NCBI RefSeq assembly: GCF_010646885.2
Contig: NZ_CP050700.1
Location: 1 to 64,000, forward strand
DNA: 64,000 bases
From: Desulfopila sp. IMCC35008
GTDB lineage: Bacteria > Desulfobacterota > Desulfobulbia > Desulfobulbales > Desulfocapsaceae
Reading direction: 5' to 3'
Shown here: one piece after another, positions 16,435 through 24,553 of the stretch
Numbering within the stretch: position 1 is the first letter of the stretch
Layout of the letters: every line of letters starts with the position of its first letter
Translations under genes and position numbers: made by a program
Notes under the pieces: generated by a model
The model's database searches: none
Seen by the model: the letters and a program-made list of their open reading frames with translations, nothing else
What the model was told of the DNA's origin: nothing

Positions 16435-17244
16435 GTGATCAGGCTTGAAGGAATAAGCTATAGCTATGCGGAAGGCGGTGAACTGTTCAGTGATTTCTCC
16501 CTCCATATCGGACGTGGGGAGGCCTGGACGATCATCGGCCCATCCGGTTGTGGCAAGACCACACTACTCTCTCTGATCGCAGGCATGATCAGGCCGGTGG
16601 GCGGTCGCATTGTTATCGCGGGCGAGACGATTACCAGGGCCCGGCCGAGAACCGGCCTGGTCCTTCAGGACCACGGTTTGCTCCCGTGGGCCACGGTATT
16701 GCAGAATGCAAAGTTGGGCTTAAAGATCAGGGAGTATTACGGTCCCGATGGCGTGCATAGCCCCAAAGATATGGAAACGGACCGAACACGTCTTGAAAAG
16801 CGTGTTGACTATTGGTTGGAGTGGCTTGGTATTGCTGGATTCCGTGACAAATACCCCGCTGAACTATCCCGTGGACAAAGGCAGCGTGCCGCCATTGCCA
16901 GGACTTTGGTGCTGCAGCCCGACCTGTTGTTGATGGACGAGCCATTCTCAGCCCTCGATGCCCCAATACGTGAGGAGCTGCAGAAGGTCATGAACACCTT
17001 TCATGATGAATCGGGGCTTACATCCGTTACGGTTACCCACGATATTGAAGAGGCAGTTGTACTTGGGCAAAAGATCCTTGTTCTTGGTAACGGCAACAAT
17101 CGTAACCCTGTTATTATTGACAATCATCTCTCCGGTTCAGTTGATAAAAGAAACGATTCGGAATTCCGGGACAGCTGTTCCCTCCTTCGCTCAAAACTTG
17201 CTGGCTGGAATACGGCGGATACGAACGGGGCCATGCTGACATGA
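16435..17244 (+). CDS. ABC transporter ATP-binding protein (NitT/TauT type)
   Basis: Importer ATPase of about 269 residues. Walker A IIGPSGCGKTTLL, Q-loop LVLQDHGLLPW, signature ELSRGQRQR (R in place of the usual G in LSGGQ), Walker B LLLMDEPFSALD and the H-switch VTVTHDIEEAV are all present. GTG 16435 is the best start because it begins the ATPase fold (VIRLEGISYSYAEGG); the longer frame overlaps the upstream gene. It lies 14 bases after the binding-protein stop, and its own stop overlaps the permease start (ATGA). Confidence 0.88.
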   Translation: MIRLEGISYSYAEGGELFSDFSLHIGRGEAWTIIGPSGCGKTTLLSLIAGMIRPVGGRIVIAGETITRARPRTGLVLQDHGLLPWATVLQNAKLGLKIREYYGPDGVHSPKDMETDRTRLEKRVDYWLEWLGIAGFRDKYPAELSRGQRQRAAIARTLVLQPDLLLMDEPFSALDAPIREELQKVMNTFHDESGLTSVTVTHDIEEAVVLGQKILVLGNGNNRNPVIIDNHLSGSVDKRNDSEFRDSCSLLRSKLAGWNTADTNGAMLT

Positions 17245-17993
17245 AAAAAAGAGTGACTATAACTGGAACCCTGGTCGGGGTGGTGATGTTTTTTGCACTC
17301 TGGCAAATGGCGGCAATGCTGCTGAACAGGCCGATACTGCCTTCCCCCATTGTCGTTGTACCGCTTTTCTGCAGCGCCATTTTCGGAGAGCTGGGGCTTC
17401 ATTTCCTGGCCAGCAGTGGTCGGGTACTTGCGGCTGTTTTCCTGGCAACGATAACGGCCGCCCCGCTTGGGCTGGCCCTGGGTCAGATGCCAAGGGTTGA
17501 CAGGCTGGTCGCCCCATTGATCGCCATTATTTATCCCATTCCGAAGATCATTTTCCTGCCGGTTATCTACGTGCTGATGGGGATCTCCGATGTGTCGAAA
17601 ATTACCCTTATCGCTATCATTATCTTTTTCCAAATCCTGGTGGTGGTTCGGGATGAAGCTGCAGGACTACGAAAGGAACTGATCCTTTCGGTTAAGTCGT
17701 TAGGAGCGGGACGCAGGGCTTTGTTTCGCTGGGTGTATCTGCCTGCATCACTTCCCGCAGTGTTGACAGCCCTTCGTGTATCGGTGGGAACGGCGGTCGC
17801 CGTCCTGTTTATCGCGGAACAGTCGCTGACCCAGTACGGCCTCGGTTATTATATCGTGGTGGAGACCTACCAAGTGTTGCTTTATCCGGAGATGTATACG
17901 GGAATCATGGGCATGGGATTGCTTGGTGTATCCCTCTATTTTGTTATATATTCGATTGAGCTAAAGGTCGGAAAACACTTGTATGTTGGATGA
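17241..17993 (+). CDS. ABC transporter permease (SsuC/TauC-like)
   Basis: Inner-membrane permease of 250 residues with about six hydrophobic segments: first near residues 7-27, then a central group, and the last around GIMGMGLLGVSLYFVIY. The EAA-type cytoplasmic loop for ATPase docking is visible as LILSVKSLGAGRRALFRWVYLPASLPAVLTALR (given here only as a landmark region, residues about 145-178). Start and stop both overlap the flanking genes by four bases, so it is coupled to the ATPase upstream and to menA downstream. Substrate unknown. Confidence 0.87.
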   Translation: MKKRVTITGTLVGVVMFFALWQMAAMLLNRPILPSPIVVVPLFCSAIFGELGLHFLASSGRVLAAVFLATITAAPLGLALGQMPRVDRLVAPLIAIIYPIPKIIFLPVIYVLMGISDVSKITLIAIIIFFQILVVVRDEAAGLRKELILSVKSLGAGRRALFRWVYLPASLPAVLTALRVSVGTAVAVLFIAEQSLTQYGLGYYIVVETYQVLLYPEMYTGIMGMGLLGVSLYFVIYSIELKVGKHLYVG

Positions 17994-18010
17994 GAGGAGG
18001 AGTGCAGGCC

Positions 18011-18901
18011 TTGAGTGAAAAGAAGATTTCCAGTTTTCAGCTGTGGCTGATGGCCATACGTCCGAAGACCCTTCCTGCTGCTGCGGGACCTGTTCTTGTC
18101 GGAACGGCGGTTGCCCTGTTTGCTGGCGGCTTCAGGCTGTTCCCCGCCCTGGCTGCATTTCTGGTAGCCCTTTTGCTGCAGGTTGCCGTTAACCTGGCAA
18201 ATGACTATTTTGACGCAAAGAATGAGATCGACTCTGAGAAAAGGCTCGGTCCGGTACGAGTTACCCAGTCCGGACTTATTCCGGCAGCGCATGTGAAGAT
18301 GGGCATGGTCCTCTGCCTGGTTGTTGCAGGCCTAATCTTTTGTTATCTTGCTGTTGTCGGCGGGTGGTTGATGCTCCTTGTTGCCGTTGCTTCGGTTTGT
18401 GGTGCCCTGGCATATAGCGGCGGGCCGTATCCGCTCGCTTCCCATGGTCTTGGCGAGCTGTTTGTTTTTATATTTTTTGGTCCTGTGGCGGTCTGTTGTA
18501 CCTACTATGTGCAGGCTGGCCGGTTTTCGTCTCTATCGCTGGTTGCTTCTTTTGTTCCGGGGCTGCTCATCACTGCAATCATGGTTATTAACAACCTCCG
18601 TGATATCCCTACTGATGCTCCATCGGGTAAAAACACCCTTGCAGTCAGGTTGGGCAGGAGGAATACTGTCTGGTTCTATAGGCTGCTCCTTCTGCTGTGG
18701 TACGCAGTTCCCCTCTATCTTCTGGCAGCCGGTGTCGGTGGCCCGATGCTACTGCTCTCCCTGATCAGTGGGCCAATGGCCTTTGTGTTGTTTCGTGAAG
18801 TCGAATCGGCTGTCGGAAGTGAACTCAACCAGACCTTGGCAAGAACTGCCCAGTTCTCCCTTTTTGCCAGCCTGCTTTTTTCAATTGGTTTAATTCTCTG
18901 A
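18011..18901 (+). CDS. menA: 1,4-dihydroxy-2-naphthoate polyprenyltransferase (menaquinone synthesis)
   Basis: UbiA-superfamily membrane prenyltransferase that joins a polyprenyl chain to the naphthoate head group. About 296 residues with roughly eight hydrophobic segments. The first Asp motif is NLANDYFDAKNEID (N-D-x3-D type) and the second is NNLRDIPTDAPSGKNTLAVRLG, as in MenA. AGGAGG at 17995-18000 is ten bases before TTG 18011, giving MSEKKISSFQLW; alternatively ATG 17990 overlaps the permease stop. Its 3' end overlaps the convergent DUF368 gene by 12 bases. Menaquinone carries electrons in sulfate reducers. Confidence 0.87.
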   Translation: MSEKKISSFQLWLMAIRPKTLPAAAGPVLVGTAVALFAGGFRLFPALAAFLVALLLQVAVNLANDYFDAKNEIDSEKRLGPVRVTQSGLIPAAHVKMGMVLCLVVAGLIFCYLAVVGGWLMLLVAVASVCGALAYSGGPYPLASHGLGELFVFIFFGPVAVCCTYYVQAGRFSSLSLVASFVPGLLITAIMVINNLRDIPTDAPSGKNTLAVRLGRRNTVWFYRLLLLLWYAVPLYLLAAGVGGPMLLLSLISGPMAFVLFREVESAVGSELNQTLARTAQFSLFASLLFSIGLIL

Positions 18902-20005
18902 GCCTGCTGCCTTTGTATCGCTTCGTACAAAGAGGAACATGGTGATGAGCCCAGCGCCAACGGCAGTTGCAGCCAGCAGCAGTGTCGTTGTGTCTTGCGG
19001 CAGGATATTCGCGTTGGAATAGACGATGTGGTTGGTGATCTTTTCCACTCCACTCCCTTCCTTGATATAGAACTCGGGTATGACGTGGGCCTGCTTGAAG
19101 GGCCAGAGAGAGTAGAGTGAGCCGATGATAAGGCCTATCAGAAAGGCAATCATCCGATCATGGAACCGAGTAAAGGCGAATTGTATAATCCGTGCAAAAC
19201 TGAGTAGGCCAAACGCGATTCCTGCTGCCATGCAACTGAGGAACAGCAGGTCGTCGAGTAGCAGGGCGCGGATATTGGCCACAGCAGAGATCACCGCAAA
19301 ATACTGGTTTAAGAGGATGAGGACCAGAGAGCCGGAAATACCCGGGAGTACCATGGCTGATATGGCGAGAGTCCCGCAAAAGAAAATGTAGATATACTCG
19401 CCTGTGCTGTATTTCTCGATATAGGCGAACCGGGTGCCCTTCGTCTCATCCGTTTGCTGTAAGGTTTTTGTGGTTTGCTCCAGGTATTTTTGTTCGAGCA
19501 GCTGGGATTTGTTGAGAGCCTTGTCATAAGGATTTACTGCGGCGGTGACTCCTACGGTCAGTATTATGCCAATCAGGGCTGGGATGAACAGCGAAGCGCG
19601 TGGCGATTTGAGCATTCGCCAGGGAACGATGACGGAGAGAACTATAAGGCCGAAAAAATAGCCGTACGTGTAGGTGAAATAGTTGAGCAGCAGGAATTTC
19701 ATCATTGAAGACATAGCCAGGATGCAGGTGAGGGTGCCCAGCAGCAGGACCGTCATGAAATGGTAGTCGTTCTCTTTGAGGTGGGAGAGCAGTTTTTTTC
19801 CCTTTGTTGCTGAAAACCCACTGGTAAACCAGTCAGATAGCAGGCGGAAAAGTTCCAATAAAGTCCTGATGCCAAGGCGGTTCAGAAAGGTGATTAACCG
19901 CTCGTACACGCCGAGTATAAGGGCAAATGTCCCACCTGAAACGCCGGGGATCAAGTTTGCCAGACCGATGAGGAAACCTGTAACAAAATCACGCAACCAA
20001 TTCAT
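18890..20005 (-). CDS. popT: DUF368 family undecaprenyl-phosphate translocase (PopT-like)
   Basis: Polytopic inner-membrane protein of 371 residues. The N-terminal GFLIGLANLIPGVSGGTFALILGVYERL is the DUF368 signature (residues about 10-37) and an inverted second copy of the PGISGS motif occurs near VLPGISGSLVLILL in the C-terminal half, as expected for the family's internal repeat. DUF368 proteins have been shown to recycle undecaprenyl phosphate across the membrane for cell-wall synthesis. AAAGG lies eight bases before the start. The loop near residues 185-200 is charged and longer than I expect. Confidence 0.85.
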   Translation of the reverse strand: MNWLRDFVTGFLIGLANLIPGVSGGTFALILGVYERLITFLNRLGIRTLLELFRLLSDWFTSGFSATKGKKLLSHLKENDYHFMTVLLLGTLTCILAMSSMMKFLLLNYFTYTYGYFFGLIVLSVIVPWRMLKSPRASLFIPALIGIILTVGVTAAVNPYDKALNKSQLLEQKYLEQTTKTLQQTDETKGTRFAYIEKYSTGEYIYIFFCGTLAISAMVLPGISGSLVLILLNQYFAVISAVANIRALLLDDLLFLSCMAAGIAFGLLSFARIIQFAFTRFHDRMIAFLIGLIIGSLYSLWPFKQAHVIPEFYIKEGSGVEKITNHIVYSNANILPQDTTTLLLAATAVGAGLITMFLFVRSDTKAAGSEN

Positions 20006-20333
20006 GAAGTAAACCTTTCGTCAACTCGTCTGGCTCAGATGTTGGCCAGGCTGTTGTCGTCTTTTTGAGTGCCTTGTCACTCTTCGAAACTATGTGACAA
20101 GAAGCGTAGTGTAAAAAGACGGTACTATACCCGGTGAGGACTATCAGTAAAAGTTTTTTCGTTGAGGCCTTGTGGCGAGTGGTCTTGCGAAAAAGATATG
20201 CCAATCGGATGAAAATAGGGTACCTTGAAGGTATACTGGCAGGGCAAATCCTGCCTGGGACAGGGATGCAAGTTTGAACGTATTTCGCATTACCGGAGTG
20301 GTTGTTAACAATCTGCAAGGAGGATGTGAGGCG
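20006..20333. other. Divergent intergenic region popT / response regulator
   Basis: About 328 bases. It holds the nested inverted repeat at 20058-20121 and two small hairpins closer to the regulator gene (GGCAGG/CCTGCC around 20237-20254 and a TACCTT/AGGTA pair just before it). Promoters for both flanking genes must lie here but are not clearly recognisable. Confidence 0.5.
20058..20121. repeat. Nested inverted repeat upstream of popT
   Basis: Outer arms CGTCTTTTT (20058-20066) and AAAAAGACG (20113-20121) enclose inner arms CTTGTCAC (20073-20080) and GTGACAAG (20094-20101). All four arms are perfect. No T-run follows the structure, so it looks more like an operator or leader structure than a terminator. 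Confidence 0.6.
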
Positions 20334-20906
20334 GTGAAACTGTTAATAGCGGAAGATGAGTATACCACCAGGTTGACAGTTCAGGTTGTTCTGGAGCAGT
20401 GGGGGTACCGTGTCGATAGTGTTGAAGACGGTACGGCTGGCTGGGAGATACTCCACAAGCCGGATGGGCCACAGATCGCAATCCTGGACTGGGAAATGCC
20501 CGGCATAGATGGGTTGGAACTCTGCCGCAAAGTAAAAACGTTGGAACGGCGAACACCGGTTTACGTGATCCTTTTGACAGGAAGGGATGCCCAGGTCGAT
20601 ATCCTGAAAGGGTTTGATGCAGGTGCCGATGATTATATTGTCAAGCCTTTTGATGAAAATGAACTGCGGGCGCGGGTAAGGGTGGCGGAAAGACTGGTCA
20701 GCATACAGGAAGAACTGGCGATCTCTAATGATGAGTTAAAAACTGTCCTCGATCATGTGGAGATGCTACAAGGCAATTTCCCGATCTGCAGTCGCTGCAT
20801 GAAGATCGAAAATTACGACGGAAGCTGGAAAACCATAGAAGAATACGGAAAGGCACAGGACGATCCACGTTTTAGTTATACTATTTGTCCGGAATGCCTG
20901 GATTAG
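20334..20906 (+). CDS. Response regulator with receiver domain and C-terminal Cys4 tail
   Basis: 190 residues. CheY-type receiver with phospho-acceptor Asp52 in ILDWEMPG, acidic pair EDE at 7-9, Thr82 in LLTG and Lys104 in VKPF. A coiled-coil-like linker (about 118-147) leads to a 40-residue tail with two CxxC pairs (Cys152/155 and Cys185/188) in the pattern FPICSRC...ICPEC, a zinc-binding-like ending common in delta-proteobacterial sensors. No DNA-binding domain, so output is probably by protein contact. GTG 20334 follows AAGGAGG by ten bases. The GntR gene follows by 22 bases. Confidence 0.85.
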   Translation: MKLLIAEDEYTTRLTVQVVLEQWGYRVDSVEDGTAGWEILHKPDGPQIAILDWEMPGIDGLELCRKVKTLERRTPVYVILLTGRDAQVDILKGFDAGADDYIVKPFDENELRARVRVAERLVSIQEELAISNDELKTVLDHVEMLQGNFPICSRCMKIENYDGSWKTIEEYGKAQDDPRFSYTICPECLD

Positions 20907-20928
20907 CAGTGGAGAAAAGGGTCCTGGA

Positions 20929-21585
20929 GTGTCGATAGATCGTGCAACATACAAAGACTATGTGCTCAAGCACCTTTACACTGCACTGAAGGAAAACCGA
21001 TACCGTCCCGGTGACCGGCTGACTGAGAGTTATATAGCCGAAGAACTTGGCATAAGCAGGGCACCGATTCGTGAGGCCCTGGCAGAGCTTGTCAGTAGTG
21101 GCCTGCTCTTTCATAAACCACAGATCGGTACTTTTGTTGCTTCGATGTCTCCGCGGGAGATAATTGATAGTTATGAAACCCGAGGCGTTGCCGAGGGTTT
21201 TGCTGCCCGTGAGGCGATGGGGTTTATCGACGAGGAGATATTGAGTGAACTTGAGCGGATGGCGGAGCTGATGGGGCAGTATGCCGTTAAGAACATGCAG
21301 CACAGGCTCATTGATATCGGCCGTGATTTTCATGAAACGATTTACGGTAAATGTGATAACATTGCTGTTGTCCAGCTAACGGATAACCTTCGGTTGAAAA
21401 TTGGGCTGCTCTTTTACCGGCATTGGGGTGAGGTATACAGCCCTGATGAGATCAGGAGCAGACATCTTGATATTGTAAATGTCTTGAGGCTGCAAGATCC
21501 CAATCGGGTAGAACAGGTGATCAGGGAGCATTATATTGAAACAGGGAGGAAGGTCGCTGCCATCTATAACTTGAATTCCTCCTGA
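20929..21585 (+). CDS. GntR-family transcriptional regulator, FCD subfamily
   Basis: 218 residues with a GTG start. N-terminal winged helix (RPGDRLTESYIAEELGISRAP, then IREALAELVSSGLL) and an all-helical FCD effector domain with the expected metal ligands: Asp in IDIGRDFHETIYG, His in the same motif, and later histidines in SRHLDIVN and REHYIET. FCD regulators usually respond to organic acids or related metabolites. Its 3' end overlaps the convergent dehydrogenase gene by 22 bases; whether it controls that operon is unknown. Confidence 0.88.
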   Translation: MSIDRATYKDYVLKHLYTALKENRYRPGDRLTESYIAEELGISRAPIREALAELVSSGLLFHKPQIGTFVASMSPREIIDSYETRGVAEGFAAREAMGFIDEEILSELERMAELMGQYAVKNMQHRLIDIGRDFHETIYGKCDNIAVVQLTDNLRLKIGLLFYRHWGEVYSPDEIRSRHLDIVNVLRLQDPNRVEQVIREHYIETGRKVAAIYNLNSS

Positions 21586-22589
21586 GACTGTTCTTCTTCT
21601 TTTCTTAATCTACTGAAATCGATCAGGTATTTAAGGGCCATTCCATCGGCCACTTTCTCCATTACTGCCGGCACTTCCTCAGGTTTGAGGGTCTTTTCCA
21701 ATAAAAGTTCCAGTTTTTTGCCGTGGGATCTGCAGAAGTCAACAGCCTCAACCATATGTGTCCGGCGCGGCCCATAGGTGCCGAATAAGGCTATCTCGTG
21801 GTAATGAAGGAGGTTGAGGGTGTCTGTGTCCAGGGTGTGCGTTTTTTGCAGACCGGAAAAAAAGCCGAGACGACCTCCCTTTCTCAACTGTTGGATGCAG
21901 TTTCTAAATGCCTGGATGGCGTCGCAGCAGTTGATGGCGATATCGAAGCCATTGTCGGTAACGTTTTTGACAGTGTCTATTCCGTTCACCATGCAGAACG
22001 GTGTGGTCTGCTTTCTTTTAAGCTCATTTTTTTCTACCACCGTAACTTTTACCTCTCTCGTGGAGCAGGCGAGTGCGGTTATCAGGCCGACTACTCCTCC
22101 ACCGTGAATGACCACCCTTTCTCCTTTTTGCAGGTCAATCCGGTTGAGGCAGTTCAGTACGCAGGCGACTGGTTCAGCAAAACAGAGCAATCTTGCATCT
22201 TCCATATGGCCAGCAGGGATGAGGGATGAATCCGCAGCGTCTATATACGTGCTGAATCCGCCATCAGTGTGGAAACCTGTAATTTTCATACTGTCACAGA
22301 GATTATCCCGGCCCGAAAGGCATGCCTGGCACAGACCGCAGTTGTGACCAGGCCAGATGGTGAAAAGGTGGCCGGTGACAGGGTCCTGCGCTGCTATTTC
22401 ATGACCGGGAACCCGGGGCAGGATAAGGTCTCTGTGCCCGCTTTTCCACATCTTTCCGTCAGTACGGCAGATGGCGCAGTAGAGAACCTCAAGCCTGCGA
22501 AATCCGGCTGGCAGGGGCGGAAGTTCGCTAACAGAGACCAGGCGTAGTTGTTTTTCACCGACAAGTCGGAGTTGTCTGGCGTGTATCAC
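21564..22589 (-). CDS. Zinc-dependent medium-chain dehydrogenase, cobalamin-riboswitch operon
   Basis: 341-residue MDR-family oxidoreductase, last gene of a three-gene operon under a B12 riboswitch. Catalytic-zinc motif CAICRTDGK and GHE (in VPGHEIAA); structural-zinc cysteines CGLCQACLSGRDNLC; Rossmann motif IHGGGVVGLITALA with an acidic residue in VVEKN at the end of the second strand, favouring NAD over NADP. GTG start overlaps the stop of the 72-residue gene (GTGA). Resembles sorbitol/threonine-type dehydrogenases, but the substrate cannot be assigned. Its context suggests a role in a B12-linked pathway. Confidence 0.8.
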   Translation of the reverse strand: MIHARQLRLVGEKQLRLVSVSELPPLPAGFRRLEVLYCAICRTDGKMWKSGHRDLILPRVPGHEIAAQDPVTGHLFTIWPGHNCGLCQACLSGRDNLCDSMKITGFHTDGGFSTYIDAADSSLIPAGHMEDARLLCFAEPVACVLNCLNRIDLQKGERVVIHGGGVVGLITALACSTREVKVTVVEKNELKRKQTTPFCMVNGIDTVKNVTDNGFDIAINCCDAIQAFRNCIQQLRKGGRLGFFSGLQKTHTLDTDTLNLLHYHEIALFGTYGPRRTHMVEAVDFCRSHGKKLELLLEKTLKPEEVPAVMEKVADGMALKYLIDFSRLRKEEEQSQEEFKL

Positions 22590-22804
22590 GTTGGGAATGG
22601 CTCTTCGGTAATAATGAGTTTAACGATTCGTGCATTTGGCAGGCTTTCGCCCTGCAGGCGGAGCAGTTGCTGCCTGACATAGTCTGCCCGTTCTATCGGG
22701 AAAACACTCGCCTTGGCCATAGTGCAACGTTCTGTGTGGCTGTCTTGCAAACGGAAAAAGTCGTTGTCATCCCTTATCGCCAGAAGTTCTGTTTTGCCTG
22801 TCAC
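22586..22804 (-). CDS. 72-residue protein between TrpD-like and dehydrogenase genes
   Basis: Small soluble protein with no family I recognise. Both ends overlap its neighbours by four bases (GTGA at each junction), so it is translationally locked into the operon and very likely real. Sequence points: N-terminal TELLAIRDDNDFF reads like a strand-turn-strand, followed by an Arg-rich helix (ADYVRQQLLRLQGESLP) and a final strand ARIVKLIITEE. One Cys. It may be a small subunit of one of the flanking enzymes. Confidence 0.7.
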   Translation of the reverse strand: MTGKTELLAIRDDNDFFRLQDSHTERCTMAKASVFPIERADYVRQQLLRLQGESLPNARIVKLIITEEPFPT

Positions 22805-23907
22805 TGTAAGACCTCTGTGGTGAGTCTTTGAAAATGGATTTTTCCTTCAGACGGGCTGCGGTTCTGACACTCCACCCATTTCTCGAGCTGGTCCAGTGCC
22901 TTACCTTTATCAATGATGTCGGCAGCAAGTTCGACACCTTCGGCTACGGTGGGTGTAAGCTCGCGTAGTTGAAAGATGAGGGCGCTGTTGAGCAGTACGG
23001 CATCCCTTGCTGCCCCGTTGCTCCTGCCAGCCAGAAGTGAGACCATATGGGAAACCCTTTGCTGAGGGTCCCGGGAAGGGAGGAGTCCTTCAGGGGGATG
23101 TTTTTGCAAACCACTGTCTTCAACTTCCAGGGAAAATTGGTGTAATTCACCGTTTTTCAACTGTACACAATGAGTCGTGCCGCAGACAGACGCCTCATCC
23201 ATGCCTCTATCGCTGTTGTCGATGGCTCCGTAGACAACTATGCCGTTATGGTAGCCGATGGAGCGCATGACCCGGGCTACCGGCATGAGCAATTCCTTGC
23301 TGTAAACACCCCGTACCCCGTTCTTAGGCAGGGCAGGGTTGGCCAGAGAGGCGGCAATATTGAGTGGTGAGCCGAATCGAATCTGGGAGAGAATCCTGCC
23401 GAGAGCCATTGGGTGAACAGCAGGACTCATGCCGTTGAATAGACCTATACCACTTTTTTCGATTGAGTTGGCTACTGTTTCTACACCGCATTCCACATCA
23501 ACGCCGAGCAGTTCCGCCATATCAACTGTTCCGCAACTGGAGGTGATGGCCCTTGCGCCATGGCGGGCAATTTTGACCCCGCCCGCTGCTGCGACAATAG
23601 AGGCGGCTGTGCTGATGTTAAAGGTCTTGAAACTGTCCATACCGGTGCCGCAATTATCCACAAGTTCCTCTTTGCAGGCAAGGTCAACCTTGCAGGTATC
23701 AAGTTCATATACAGCTTTCCAGCCACCGGCAACTTCCTCCTCGGTCTCCCCTTTGGCGGTAAGTGCTGCCAGAAAAGCACCCTGCTGCATCTCGGAAACC
23801 TCGTTCGCAAGCATCATATAAAAGGCCTGATACGCTTCTTCCCGGCCTAGATTATTCTTTTGTATCAGTTTAGTGATAGTCTGTCCGAAACGGGTATTGC
23901 TGTCCAT
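22801..23907 (-). CDS. TrpD-like (anthranilate phosphoribosyltransferase family) protein under B12 riboswitch
   Basis: 368-residue member of the class III phosphoribosyltransferase/nucleoside phosphorylase fold. The PRPP loop is NCGTGMDSFKTFNIST (residues about 85-100; TrpD has GTGGD). The anthranilate-site signature KHGNR is here RHGAR (about 115-119), so Asn is replaced by Ala, and the later RTIFNLLGPL segment is altered to SPLNIAASLANPA. These changes argue against plain tryptophan synthesis. No trp genes are nearby; a cobalamin riboswitch precedes it. Start 23907 follows GGAAAGG. A phosphoribosyl transfer to another aromatic or heterocyclic base is my inference. Confidence 0.75.
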   Translation of the reverse strand: MDSNTRFGQTITKLIQKNNLGREEAYQAFYMMLANEVSEMQQGAFLAALTAKGETEEEVAGGWKAVYELDTCKVDLACKEELVDNCGTGMDSFKTFNISTAASIVAAAGGVKIARHGARAITSSCGTVDMAELLGVDVECGVETVANSIEKSGIGLFNGMSPAVHPMALGRILSQIRFGSPLNIAASLANPALPKNGVRGVYSKELLMPVARVMRSIGYHNGIVVYGAIDNSDRGMDEASVCGTTHCVQLKNGELHQFSLEVEDSGLQKHPPEGLLPSRDPQQRVSHMVSLLAGRSNGAARDAVLLNSALIFQLRELTPTVAEGVELAADIIDKGKALDQLEKWVECQNRSPSEGKIHFQRLTTEVLQ

Positions 23908-24133
23908 AATCCTTTCCATATTGATAAAAAGGGTCGACAACAGGTGCTTTTCATAATGTGTCGACTTGTTATAAACGGGAAGAACAGGAAAAAAAAGATA
24001 GATCCGATGCTCCCCGTACCGTTACCATGCACTTCCTCTAGCCTCCGGAACCTCAGCGGAGAGAGCGCACTGCTTTTCGATACGAAGAACCTCCAGTGGT
24101 TAACTTCGGCAGCGATATGGGAAATATCGACAG
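23908..24133 (-). other. Leader between riboswitch and TrpD-like gene
   Basis: About 226 bases of untranslated leader. Near 24085-24097 the minus strand repeats a CCACTGG-type segment also found in the riboswitch, and a stem with TCTCCG/CGGAGG arms (about 24040-24062) precedes a run of eight T (about 23993-24000). This could be the expression platform, ending transcription when cobalamin is bound, but the T-run is far from the stem. Confidence 0.4.
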
Positions 24134-24343
24134 AACAGGCAGGCTTTCTGACTCACGAAGTATTCTGCAGACAGCCACCTTCCCAGGGGGGACCCAGTGG
24201 TCAGCGTGAAAGCATCGACACGATAACTCGCGTCGGCCGTCGGCCTTCGTTAACAGCAATGACTGGCTTGTACCGGGTTCGCACCGGTTTTCCTCTTAGC
24301 ATTTTCAAAAAATGCACCTGTCCTGTCTTTATACCTGCCTGGT
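24134..24343 (-). promoter_or_regulatory. Cobalamin (B12) riboswitch
   Basis: Read on the minus strand this carries the ordered landmarks of the cobalamin class: AAGAGGAAAACCGGTGCGAA then a CCGGT partner near the 5' end, GCCAGTCATTGCTGT, GACCACTGG, CTGGGAAGGTGGCTG, and the B12-box-like GTGAGTCAGAAAGCCTGCC at the 3' end. Arms CAGGCAGG (24334-24341) and CCTGCCTG (24136-24143) close the outer P1 stem. It lies about 226 bases upstream of the TrpD-like start, in the same orientation, so it should repress that operon when cobalamin is plentiful. Confidence 0.88.
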
Positions 24344-24553
24344 GAGCATAGAGCAAGATTTTGGAACCGGGAAAAGAAAGAAAAATCTGAGTTCTTTACT
24401 TCCCCATATAAGGTGTACCCGGTCTTCAGGTAAAAAAAAATAGGTCAATCGGTGAACACTGGAAAAATGAGCGCGAGTATCGGAATAACTTGAAATCGTC
24501 TCTTTAAAGTCGTTAATAAGAGGTACTACATTTTTTTAACAGAGGGTGGAGTA

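Noticed and set aside
20222-20280. Possible cyclic-di-GMP (GEMM) riboswitch before the response regulator
   Set aside because: AGGGCAAAT and GGGACAGGGATGCAAG loosely resemble the GEMM core, but spacing and the second conserved core do not fit.
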